Source: Bacillota bacterium
GTDB taxonomy: Bacteria; Bacillota; Clostridia; Acetivibrionales; DSM-1351
Assembly (NCBI GenBank): GCA_023444055.1
Contig: JAEZRV010000087.1
Location: forward strand, 1-64,000
Direction: 5' to 3'
DNA: 64,000 bases
A model generated the notes under the pieces. That model did not search any database and was not told the DNA's origin. It saw only the letters and a list, made by a program, of their open reading frames with translations. Position 1 is the first letter of the stretch. Every line of letters begins with the position of its first letter. Shown piece after piece: positions 35,305-43,743 of this stretch. The position numbers were made by a program, and so were the translations under genes.

Positions 35305-36972
35305 CTGATTACATTTATTTGTGTCATAGGAATAGTTTTATTCATAGCTGTTATTATAATTATTAATATACATAGAAACCGCAAAAAAATCGAAGAAATA
35401 ATAAAATTAAAGTGGGGAAAGATTCCAATTGAGAATAGTAGCGACAAAATCGATAGTGTATCGGCATACTGGATAAAGAAGATTAATAATGTTAATTCAA
35501 AATATTTTATTGATAAGATAACATGGAATGACTTAAGTATGGATGAAGTTTTTAAACGTATAAATGCAACATTTTCAAGTGCGGGTGCCGAATACCTGTA
35601 TGCCAAACTGCATGAGCCAGACTTTGACTTGGATAAGATTTCTGATTTTGGCCAGATCATACAGAAAATGAGTGATAATGATGGCTTGAGAAAAAAGATA
35701 TCATTTATTTTAGTGAAGCTTGGTAAGAAAGACTATAATAATGTATCTGAATTCATATTTTCACCAGAGAGAAAAAGGTTAAAAAATAGTATTGTATTTC
35801 AAATGCTTGCACTATTACCTGTTGCTTCCGCACTAATTATGATAATTAATTTCAGATATGCTGTGTATATGTTTATAGCTACATCAATAATAAATGGTAT
35901 AGTGTATTACAAAAATAAACTTGAAGTTGAATCTCAACAAGAGAGTATAGAATACATAACATATATTATAATGTGTTCAGCAGAGCTGTCTAAGATAAAA
36001 GATGATAGAATCAAGGCGCAGACTGATAAAATATCTGAATTATATTGTGTTTTTAAGAAAATTATAGGCTTTGCAAATATAGTTTTATCAAAGCCTGTGG
36101 GTGACATGGGTTTTCTACTTGAATATATTAAAATTATCTTTTTGACGGATTATACAAGTTACAATAGAATACTGAACATTATATGTAAGAACAGAGAAAT
36201 GTTTCATCAGTTATGGTTGGAAATTGGGAAACTTGATGCAGCTATATCTGTAGCTTCATATAGAAAAAGTGTTGAATACTATAGTACTCCTGTCTTTTCT
36301 GAAAATGATGATATTATTGCGGAGGATATGTATCATCCTTTAGTTGATAACCCTGTAAGTAATCCTGTTACACTGACAATGGATGCAATAATAACAGGCT
36401 CCAATGCGTCTGGAAAATCAACCTATGTAAAAGCAGTAGCTATAAATTGCATATTCGCGCAAACGATTTATACATGCGCAGCAAGAAGTTTTAGTTTAAA
36501 ACCATCACTTGTTATAACATCTATGACTATTAATGATAACGTCATTGAAGGAGATAGTTATTTTATAGCGGAAATAAAATCATTAAAAAGGATACTTGCT
36601 ACCATTAATGAGGAAATACGCTGTTTATGCTTTATTGATGAGATATTAAAAGGTACTAATACCATAGAGAGAATTGCTGCATCTGTTGCTACATTAAAAT
36701 GGTTATCAGGGGAAAACTGCCTTTGCATTGCAGCTTCACATGATATTGAGCTGACGGATATTCTAAAGAATTTATACCAGAATTTTCACTTTAGGGAGCA
36801 GATCACTGATAATGGTATAAATTTTGATTATAAGATATATAAAGGTAGGACCACTACACGGAATGCAATTAAATTATTAGAATTTATGCAATATCCAAAT
36901 GAAATTATTCATGATGCTCAATCATTTTCAGCAAATTTTGAAAATAGTCAAAGGTGGCCGGACTTAAACTGA
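35305..36972 (+). CDS. MutS-like ATPase with N-terminal membrane segment, CTG start
   Basis: The C-terminal half has the MutS ATPase domain: Walker A GSNASGKST (from residue 365), Walker B CFIDEILKGTN (D445) and AASHDIEL. The reading frame stays open upstream of the first ATG to a CTG at 35305, which lies 8 nt after a perfect AGGAGG. Using it adds a hydrophobic segment (ITFICVIGIVLFIAVIIII) and gives 555 residues. The DNA-mismatch recognition domain is absent; two further membrane-like stretches occur near residues 175-205. Relatives are annotated as MutS-related proteins of unknown role. Function at a membrane is inferred. Confidence 0.75.
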   Translation: MITFICVIGIVLFIAVIIIINIHRNRKKIEEIIKLKWGKIPIENSSDKIDSVSAYWIKKINNVNSKYFIDKITWNDLSMDEVFKRINATFSSAGAEYLYAKLHEPDFDLDKISDFGQIIQKMSDNDGLRKKISFILVKLGKKDYNNVSEFIFSPERKRLKNSIVFQMLALLPVASALIMIINFRYAVYMFIATSIINGIVYYKNKLEVESQQESIEYITYIIMCSAELSKIKDDRIKAQTDKISELYCVFKKIIGFANIVLSKPVGDMGFLLEYIKIIFLTDYTSYNRILNIICKNREMFHQLWLEIGKLDAAISVASYRKSVEYYSTPVFSENDDIIAEDMYHPLVDNPVSNPVTLTMDAIITGSNASGKSTYVKAVAINCIFAQTIYTCAARSFSLKPSLVITSMTINDNVIEGDSYFIAEIKSLKRILATINEEIRCLCFIDEILKGTNTIERIAASVATLKWLSGENCLCIAASHDIELTDILKNLYQNFHFREQITDNGINFDYKIYKGRTTTRNAIKLLEFMQYPNEIIHDAQSFSANFENSQRWPDLN

Positions 36973-37136
36973 GTTGTCTAGTTTTAAAATATATTCCGTT
37001 ACTTCTTAAAATCATGCAAGTATTGAAGCTTTGCGATTTCAACAACACAGCTATTTTGGATACTTGAAAAGGAATTTTGAATATGATACAATAATTTACA
37101 AAAAATATAACTAACCAAGTTAAACTAAATACAATG

Positions 37137-37168
37137 GCGTGATTAGGGTGAACCTGTCACGCTTTTTA
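37137..37168 (+). terminator. Intrinsic terminator
   Basis: GCGTGA and TCACGC arms (37137-37142 and 37156-37161) flank a short loop and are followed by a T-run at about 37162-37168. It separates the MutS-like gene from the chemoreceptor gene. Confidence 0.7.
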
Positions 37169-37215
37169 TATAAGTGATGTCAGCTCACCAACTTGAGTTG
37201 TTTGGGGGGCTTAAA

Positions 37216-38658
37216 ATGATGTATGGCTTGATAATTGTATTATTTGTGGCTTTAGTAGTAAGTTGTATATTAATTATACGAAAAAATAAATTAATTGCAA
37301 AAAAAGAAGCACTTATATATAAGTTAAAAAAGGATTTGAAAAAATTAAATATTGAACTTCATGTATCCTCTAGTCAGGTAGCTTCTGTTTCGGAACAATT
37401 ATGTGTGAATATTGATGAAAATAATAGTTTTTCACAGCAAGTGTATGCTGAGACAGTTGAGATGGCAGATTTAAATGAGCAGGTTAATGAAGATATTAGT
37501 AATATTTTAAAGGACGTAAAAAATGTTATTATTCTTGTTGAAGATACAAGAGGGACATCTACTCAGCTACAATTAATTAATTCATGTGCAGGCACTGTAA
37601 TAAAAGCAAGCAAAGAAGAAATTTACAAAATTGTAAACACGATTGCTGAAATACAGGACTCTTCAAATGTAACCATTAAGTATATGGATTTGCTTTCAAA
37701 TAGCTCTAAAGAAATTGTTAAAATTTTGGGAACAGTTAATAACATTTCAAAACAAACACACTTATTGGCATTAAATGCATCAATTGAATCCTCAAGAGCT
37801 GGTGAAGCCGGAAAAGGATTTGCTGTTGTGGCAGAAGAAATTAGAAAACTAGCTGCAGAAAGTGAAAATTCGGTAAAAGAGATTAAAATATTAATAAGTA
37901 CTATAGAGGAAGAGGTAAGTAGTGTTAATAAAGTAGTAGAAGAGAATGCAATAAAGGTAGAAAGAGGTGTACAAGTTTCTAAGGGCATTGAGGAAAATCT
38001 TGAAAACATAAATAATTCATTTTGTGAAGTACTTGATATGTCTATGAAAATTATAAGTATATCTGAGAATGAATCCGAATATGCAAATCATATAGTTGGT
38101 AAAATAAACGATGTTGAAAAATTAATAGATACCAATGCTTTAAGAGTAAATGAGGTTACAGCTTCTGTGCTAAAGCAAAAGGATGATATACAAGAAATGG
38201 CAGAAATGAGTATTCGTCTAAATGAAGCTTCCAAAAATTTGACCGAGTTAATAAATCCTAATGAGTTAATAAATTTATACATGAATAACGAAGAAAAAGA
38301 AAAGAAAATTTTTAAGATGTTCAATGTCATTAGGGAATTAGCTTCAGTCTCAGGCATACAGAAGATGGATAAGACTATACATAGAGATAAAATGAATGAA
38401 TTATTGATTGAACATGAATTTATGGAAGCAATCTGGAGCAATGATGCTAAGGGTAGGTTTATATGTTCAATTCCACAAGCAGGCATTGCTAATGCAAATG
38501 TAAGAGAATGGTTTAAAAAAAGCCTCCAAGGAGAGGATTTTGTTTCACAGGTTTATGTATCAGCAATTAGTAAAAATCCTTGTATTACAATATCAATACC
38601 AATAAAATCAGAAGCTGGTGAAATCATTGGAGTAATGGGAGCTGATTTGAAAGTTTAA
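37216..38658 (+). CDS. Methyl-accepting chemotaxis-like protein with C-terminal sensor
   Basis: One N-terminal membrane segment (residues 1-20) is followed by a short coil and a compact MCP signalling domain with the hairpin-tip motif LLALNASIESSRAGEAGKGFAVVAEEIRKLA (landmark AGEAGKGFAVVAEEIRKLA). A second coil leads to a C-terminal sensor-like domain (about 370-480) with FICSIPQAG, REWFKKSL and GEIIGVMGADLKV, like a single Cache/PDC fold. The order is reversed relative to ordinary chemoreceptors, so the sensor should be cytoplasmic. A G6 ribosome binding site is 6 nt upstream of the ATG at 37216. No che genes lie nearby. Confidence 0.85.
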   Translation: MMYGLIIVLFVALVVSCILIIRKNKLIAKKEALIYKLKKDLKKLNIELHVSSSQVASVSEQLCVNIDENNSFSQQVYAETVEMADLNEQVNEDISNILKDVKNVIILVEDTRGTSTQLQLINSCAGTVIKASKEEIYKIVNTIAEIQDSSNVTIKYMDLLSNSSKEIVKILGTVNNISKQTHLLALNASIESSRAGEAGKGFAVVAEEIRKLAAESENSVKEIKILISTIEEEVSSVNKVVEENAIKVERGVQVSKGIEENLENINNSFCEVLDMSMKIISISENESEYANHIVGKINDVEKLIDTNALRVNEVTASVLKQKDDIQEMAEMSIRLNEASKNLTELINPNELINLYMNNEEKEKKIFKMFNVIRELASVSGIQKMDKTIHRDKMNELLIEHEFMEAIWSNDAKGRFICSIPQAGIANANVREWFKKSLQGEDFVSQVYVSAISKNPCITISIPIKSEAGEIIGVMGADLKV

Positions 38659-38689
38659 CTTCAAAAAAAGTGGATGCTGTAGTGTAATA

Positions 38690-38727
38690 AATTAGAGAAC
38701 CTCTTGTTAATTAGAGGTTCTCTAATT
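38690..38727 (+). terminator. Terminator-like hairpin
   Basis: AATTAGAGAACCTCT (38690-38704) and AGAGGTTCTCTAATT (38713-38727) form a perfect 15-bp stem after the chemoreceptor gene. The 350-bp gap that follows, before gpr, shows no other clear feature. Confidence 0.65.
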
Positions 38728-39008
38728 ACGTCTTTACTCAAATTTCGTGCTAACACTGGTGGAGATTAGTATAAAAGGAAGGAAGACTTGTTTGTTAATT
38801 TTATTATATAATAGAAAAAGATTTGTAGAGTAAGATTGCATAACTAACCAAAGGAATGTAAAAGAAATCAAATTATTAAAAAGCATGTAAATTCACAAGT
38901 TGGTATTACTAAATCAATAGAATTTAAACTTTCATACTAAAAACATTTTAATTTGAAATAATAAAAGCAGAATGCTTTTTTAGTAAATATGAAAGGAATA
39001 AACAGGAT

Positions 39009-40016
39009 ATGGTAAACAATTCAAATAGGATTACAGATTTAGCAATTGAAGCACATGAAATTTTCATGAATAGCAGTGAAGCAAAACAACAGGCGCAGGA
39101 AAACAGAACACCGCCGGGCGTAGTCCTTGAAGATGCCGGAGATGAAGAAGTTAAAATTACAAGAGTTCGTATAACATCACCTACTGGTGAAGCCGCCATT
39201 GGTAAGCCAATGGGAAACTATATTACATTGGAAATTCCGCATTTAAAGGATGATGACACTGAACTTAACGAAAAGACAATTAACATGATGTCAAAAGAAT
39301 TAAATTCATTACTACAGTTAAAAGAGAATTCTACAATTTTAGTTATTGGATTAGGCAACTGGAATGTTACACCAGATGCATTAGGTCCAAAAGTAGTTTC
39401 AAACCTAATGGTAACAAAGCATTTATTGGAGTATGTACCTGAGCATGTGGATAAGGGAATAAGACCTGTGTGTGCTGTGTCTCCAGGAGTTCTTGGAATT
39501 ACAGGTATTGAAACTGGAGAGATAGTAAAGGGAATAGTAGAAAGAGTTAAACCTGATGTTTTGATAGCAATAGATGCTTTGGCAGCTAGAAGCATGGAAC
39601 GTGTAAGCACTACCATCCAAATAGCCGATACTGGTATTGCTCCAGGGGGAGGAGTTGGAAATAAAAGAATGGAAATCAGTAAGAGCACAGTAGGGATGCC
39701 TGTTATTGCTATAGGAGTTCCAACTGTGGTTGATGCTGCCACATTAACAAATGATGCTATGGATTTGGTAATTGACAGCATGATAAAGGAAGCTCCCGAA
39801 GGAACTGATTTCTACAATATGCTAAAAAACTTGGACAGAGACCAAAAATATGAACTGCTAAAAGAATCCTTAAATCCATTTGTGGGAAAGTTAATAGTTA
39901 CACCCAAAGAAATAGATGATATTATAAGCAGAGTATCAAAGGTTGTGGCAAATGGTCTTAATATGGCATTACATCAAGGTATAACACTTAAAGATGTTAA
40001 TAATTATGTAAATTAG
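39009..40016 (+). CDS. gpr: Spore germination protease GPR
   Basis: GPR degrades small acid-soluble proteins when spores germinate. The 335-residue protein starts with a short propeptide-like region and has the family motifs GLGNWNVTPDALGPKVV, AVSPGVLGITGIETGEIV and IAIDALAARS, with the glycine-rich IADTGIAPGGGVGNKR. The ribosome binding site is weak (AGGAT). gpr often neighbours rpsT in Bacilli and Clostridia; here two unrelated genes lie between them. Expression in the forespore is inferred from the family. Confidence 0.95.
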   Translation: MVNNSNRITDLAIEAHEIFMNSSEAKQQAQENRTPPGVVLEDAGDEEVKITRVRITSPTGEAAIGKPMGNYITLEIPHLKDDDTELNEKTINMMSKELNSLLQLKENSTILVIGLGNWNVTPDALGPKVVSNLMVTKHLLEYVPEHVDKGIRPVCAVSPGVLGITGIETGEIVKGIVERVKPDVLIAIDALAARSMERVSTTIQIADTGIAPGGGVGNKRMEISKSTVGMPVIAIGVPTVVDAATLTNDAMDLVIDSMIKEAPEGTDFYNMLKNLDRDQKYELLKESLNPFVGKLIVTPKEIDDIISRVSKVVANGLNMALHQGITLKDVNNYVN

Positions 40017-40139
40017 AAATCAGATAAACTACTAAAGCCAATTACTGTTCTAAACCTTTGCTCTCTATGCGAATTATACTTTTAACTCAGCTTGGGTTGG
40101 ATTATTTTATGACATCTAGGAAGGTTTAGCCTACAGTAA

Positions 40140-40240
40140 TTGACTTTAGTCAAGATCATTTATTGACTTTAGTCAAACGTATTTATTGACTTTAGTCAAA
40201 CGCACTTATTGACTTTAGTCAAACGCACTTATTGACTTTG
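40140..40240. repeat. Array of palindromes TTGACTTTAGTCAA at 23-bp spacing
   Basis: Complete palindromes start at 40140, 40163, 40186 and 40209, with a partial one at 40232. The spacing is exactly 23 bp. The linkers are similar (ACGCACTTA). The TTGAC-N4-GTCAA shape resembles a binding site for a dimeric regulator of the CRP/FNR kind, but simple tandem duplication downstream of gpr could also explain it. Confidence 0.7.
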
Positions 40241-40318
40241 TTCTTAATATATTGGCGGTGCATTTTATTTTACTGTTCCTAATGTCTTCAGGCTATCATA
40301 TAATGGTTATTGGGAAAT

Positions 40319-40648
40319 ATAACGAGGCAAGAAAATGTCCTCCACTCCTACAAGTGGCGGGTACTGCTTTGGTTTCTAAGCGATGAGAATAGCTTTATTT
40401 TTATCTCATCACAGGTTATAATTTATAACGAGGCAAAAAATGTCCCTCGCTTATATAAGAGTCGGGTACCGCATTGTTTTTCAGACGGTGAGAATATCTC
40501 CTGCCTCTTTGAAATGCCGCTGATGTAATGAAATTTTTCTACAATCGAAAAATTTCATTTAGAATCTAGGCATTATAACGAGGCAAAAAAAATGTTTCAT
40601 ACTTCTTTAAGTGGTGGCTTCGCTTTGGTTTTTAGGTTGTGAGATTAA
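40319..40648 (+). repeat. Three tandem copies of a 75-nt structured element
   Basis: Each copy begins ATAACGAGGCAA (40319, 40425, 40575). After a variable hairpin (CCACT/AGTGG in copy 1, ACTT/AAGT in copy 3) it continues with a conserved block like GGGTACCGCTTTGG and GTGAGAAT. The copies are 106 and 150 bp apart. A short reading frame across copies 1 and 2 is not conserved and is not considered real. The block slightly resembles a T-box sequence, but no T-box scaffold is visible. Confidence 0.55.
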
Positions 40649-40726
40649 GCAATTATTTTGTCAACAAATCATTGATAAGTTTGAACACCGGTAGATTTTT
40701 GGGGTGGGGAAAGTTGAATAATAAGT
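40649..40726 (+). promoter_or_regulatory. Upstream element C before the M50 protease gene
   Basis: This 78-bp block shares long identities with 2261-2337 (AATTATTTTG, CATTGATAAGT, GAACACC) and, in its right half, with 7178-7222 (GAACACCG, GGAAAGTTGA). It ends 23 nt before the start codon of the M50 gene. With the triple element before it, it fills most of the 733-bp gap after gpr. Confidence 0.5.
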
Positions 40727-40749
40727 ATAAAATGTTCTAGGGGGAAAAT

Positions 40750-41460
40750 ATGAAGCAAACAGGAAGATTTTTTGTGATATTTATAGCGCTTATGGTTTTA
40801 TGGAACACTATTGTTTTTAAACCGATAAAGCTTTTTACAGTCTTTTTACACGAGCTGGGACATGCGTTTATGGCTTTGATTACGGGTAGTAATATAACTG
40901 GATTAAAAATATATTTTAATGAGAGCGGATATGTTACATCATTGCCAAAGGATTGGCTATCAGCCTTTCTTATTGCAAATGGTGGATATTTAGGAAGTGT
41001 TCTGTTTGCAATCTGTATATTGCTACTTAAAAATACTAGATTTAAAAAGTACATAATTGGTGTTATAGCAATTATTTTTCTAGCTGTAACCTTTAAGTTT
41101 TCAGGTGTTATATCATTTACAATGCTTTATTCAGTAGTATTTGCTGGATTTGCAATTGTTGTGTACATGATTCAAAATGAAAAATTAAATGATTGGGTAA
41201 TTGAGATTATTGGTATTGGAAGCATTACATACGCAATTTATGACACCTTTGTGGATACAATTTTAATGCAGATAAACTATCAATTTGACTTGTTTAGGCT
41301 AGGTGCAATGCCTAGAACTGACGCTGTTCAATTGGCTGATTTAACTCATATTCCTGCTATAGTATGGGGAGTTGTCTGGCTGGCAATATCTATATTTGCC
41401 GTTTATAGAACATTTTTTAAAAATAGAAATACTAGAAATACAAGAGCATCCAGAAGGTAA
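40750..41460 (+). CDS. M50-family membrane metalloprotease
   Basis: The 236-residue integral membrane protein carries the zinc motif HELGH (H34, E35, H38) in its first membrane region. About six membrane segments follow and the C-terminus is basic. It resembles the M50B-like peptidases of Firmicutes. The third zinc ligand may be the aspartate in the AIYDTFVD segment. AGGGGG lies just before the ATG. Its substrate is unknown; intramembrane processing of a regulator is the family role, and the unusually long structured leader suggests controlled expression. Confidence 0.82.
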   Translation: MKQTGRFFVIFIALMVLWNTIVFKPIKLFTVFLHELGHAFMALITGSNITGLKIYFNESGYVTSLPKDWLSAFLIANGGYLGSVLFAICILLLKNTRFKKYIIGVIAIIFLAVTFKFSGVISFTMLYSVVFAGFAIVVYMIQNEKLNDWVIEIIGIGSITYAIYDTFVDTILMQINYQFDLFRLGAMPRTDAVQLADLTHIPAIVWGVVWLAISIFAVYRTFFKNRNTRNTRASRR

Positions 41461-41616
41461 TCTTTTTTATATCGCAATTTTCAGCCGAGAAAGTTTAGTT
41501 ACAAATATAAAAGGAATAGAACTTTTGAAGAGTAGTATTTATTAAAAATGGATTTTACTATGAATGTACTACGAAGGAATTTTATTACGTAGGAATAAAA
41601 TCGGAGGACAATAAGC

Positions 41617-43599
41617 ATGAACGACAAAAATAGCAAACTACAATTGATGAAAGATAAGATTGAAATATTAAACAGGGCAGCTAAGGCTTATTATCAGGAA
41701 AATACTGAAATTATGCCAAATATAGAATATGACAGGCTATATGATGAATTATTAGAGCTTGAAAAAGAGACAGGCATTGTGCTTTCAAATAGTCCAACAA
41801 TACATGTTGGATATGAATTACTCAGCAACTTGCCAAAAGAACGTCATGAAAAGCCCATGCTATCTTTGGACAAAACAAAGGAAGTAAGCATATTAAAGGA
41901 ATGGCTTGGTCAACAGAATGGAGTACTTTCATGGAAATTGGATGGACTTACTATTGTATTGACTTATGAGGAAGGTAAGCTTGTAAAGGCTGTTACAAGG
42001 GGAACTGGTGAGGTTGGTGAGGTAATAACAAATAATGTAAAAGTTTTTACTAACATTCCACTTAACATTGAATATAAGGGAAGTTTAATTTTAAGAGGGG
42101 AAGCCATAATTAAATATTCTGATTTTGAAAGAATAAACAGCCAAATAGATGATGTAAATGCTAAATACAAAAATCCTAGAAATTTATGCAGTGGCTCAGT
42201 TAGACAGTTGAATAATAAGATTACTTCTGAAAGAAATGTGCATTTCTTCGCGTTTTCATTAGTCAAAGCAGATAATTTAGAATTTGAAAACTCAAGAATG
42301 ACTCAAATGAATTGGCTCAAAAGTCAAGGATTTGATGTTGTTGACTTTAAAGAGGTAAATTCATTTAATATAGAAGATGCAGTTTCTTGGTTTGAACAGA
42401 AAATTACAGAAAATGATTTTCCATCTGATGGCTTAGTTTTAATGTATGATGATATAGAATATGGAGAGAGTTTAGGCTCAACTTCAAAGTTTCCTAGAGA
42501 TTCTATAGCTTTTAAATGGCGTGATGAGATTAAGGAAACAAAGCTTTTAGAGATAGAATGGAGTGCTTCTAGAACAGGCTTGATTAATCCAATTGCGATA
42601 TTTGAACCTGTGGAGCTTGAGGGAACAACAGTTAGCAGAGCTAGCATACACAATATTAGCATTATGGAGGGTTTGGAGCTTGGAATAGGTGACACGATAG
42701 GTGTATATAAAGCTAATATGATTATCCCTCAGATATCTGAAAATTTGACCAGAAGCGGTATGACTGAAATACCTGAAACCTGTCCTGTCTGTCAAGGAAA
42801 AACGGAACTAAAACAGGAAAGTGGTATTAAGTTTTTATATTGCCCTAATGAGGAATGTCTAGCGAAGCAGATAAAATCCTTTACTCATTTTGTTAGCAGG
42901 GATGCAATGAATATAGAAGGTTTATCAGAAGCAACAATTGAAAAGCTGATTGCAAATGGACTAGTAAAAGAGCTTGCTGATATATTCAATTTGGATAGAT
43001 ATAAGGAAGAAATTGTTAATATGGAGGGTCTAGGGGAAAAGTCTTTTAATAAATTAATCGCTTCTATCAATAAAGCAAGAAAGACAACTACCATTAGACT
43101 GCTTTACAGCTTAGGCATTCCAACTGTGGGATTATCAAATGCAAAGTTGATTTGTAAGAACTTTAAATATGATTGGAATCAAATTGTTAGTGCTGAGTAT
43201 GAGCAGTTAATTGAAATTGGTGGTATTGGGGATATAATGGCTCAGTCCTATGTTAAGTTTTTCAAGGATGAAAAAAAGCAGGTCATAATAGCAGATCTAC
43301 TTAATGAAATAGAGCTAGAAAGCGTAAAGACATCCGAGGCAGAGTTGATATTTGAAAATATTAATTTCGTTATTACAGGCTCAGTTGAACAATTTAAAAA
43401 CAGAGATGAAGTAAAGGATATAATTGAAGAACGAGGCGGTAAAGTGACTGGCTCAGTAACCTCAAAGACTCATTACTTAATAAATAATGATAATCTATCT
43501 GGTTCATCTAAAAATAAGAAAGCAAAAGAATTGGGAATAAGTATTATTACTGAAAATCAATTTGTTGAGTGGCTAAATAAAGGGATAAAACCTGAATAG
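41617..43599 (+). CDS. ligA: NAD-dependent DNA ligase
   Basis: LigA seals nicks during replication and repair using NAD. The 660-residue protein has an N-terminal Ia-like domain (NIEYDRLYDELLELE), the adenylated lysine K107 in SWKLDGLT, an OB fold, a zinc finger CPVC..CPNEEC (about 389-413), a helix-hairpin-helix region with repeated G.G motifs and a C-terminal BRCT domain (about 580-655). GGAGGA precedes the ATG. The length is typical. No operon partner is evident. Some Clostridia have a second, diverged LigA, so whether this is the main ligase is uncertain. Confidence 0.94.
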   Translation: MNDKNSKLQLMKDKIEILNRAAKAYYQENTEIMPNIEYDRLYDELLELEKETGIVLSNSPTIHVGYELLSNLPKERHEKPMLSLDKTKEVSILKEWLGQQNGVLSWKLDGLTIVLTYEEGKLVKAVTRGTGEVGEVITNNVKVFTNIPLNIEYKGSLILRGEAIIKYSDFERINSQIDDVNAKYKNPRNLCSGSVRQLNNKITSERNVHFFAFSLVKADNLEFENSRMTQMNWLKSQGFDVVDFKEVNSFNIEDAVSWFEQKITENDFPSDGLVLMYDDIEYGESLGSTSKFPRDSIAFKWRDEIKETKLLEIEWSASRTGLINPIAIFEPVELEGTTVSRASIHNISIMEGLELGIGDTIGVYKANMIIPQISENLTRSGMTEIPETCPVCQGKTELKQESGIKFLYCPNEECLAKQIKSFTHFVSRDAMNIEGLSEATIEKLIANGLVKELADIFNLDRYKEEIVNMEGLGEKSFNKLIASINKARKTTTIRLLYSLGIPTVGLSNAKLICKNFKYDWNQIVSAEYEQLIEIGGIGDIMAQSYVKFFKDEKKQVIIADLLNEIELESVKTSEAELIFENINFVITGSVEQFKNRDEVKDIIEERGGKVTGSVTSKTHYLINNDNLSGSSKNKKAKELGISIITENQFVEWLNKGIKPE

Positions 43600-43670
43600 T
43601 TTATAACAGATTAACATTTTAACGTGAATATGGAGACATAAGTGTGAAATAAAAAATTAAAAAAATAAAA

Positions 43671-43743
43671 AAGGAGGTGCCGAGTCCATGTCATTTCTTT
43701 CATGTGGTTCTTGTGTAGAATGCGGGACATGGACATAATTATG
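43671..43743 (+). promoter_or_regulatory. Hairpin between ribosome binding site and start of the lipoprotein gene
   Basis: AAGGAGGTG (43671-43679) is followed by CCGA, then GTCCATGTC (43684-43692), a 33-nt loop, GACATGGAC (43726-43734), ATAATT and the ATG at 43741. The stem is 9 perfect base pairs. Folded, the ribosome binding site is about 10 nt from the start; linear, it is 61 nt away. The same plan occurs before the MATE and TM1266-type genes. Confidence 0.65.

Noticed and set aside
40310..40528. 72-residue frame upstream of the M50 gene
   Set aside because: It spans two copies of a tandem non-coding element, has no ribosome binding site and no conservation between copies.
40319..40648. 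T-box riboswitch, because copies carry a GGGTACCGC-like block
   Set aside because: No specifier loop, antiterminator/terminator pair or aminoacyl-tRNA-related gene is present, and the block is repeated three times.
43702..43740. Upstream ATG extension of the lipoprotein
   Set aside because: It lies in a hairpin loop, has no ribosome binding site and would spoil the lipoprotein signal peptide.
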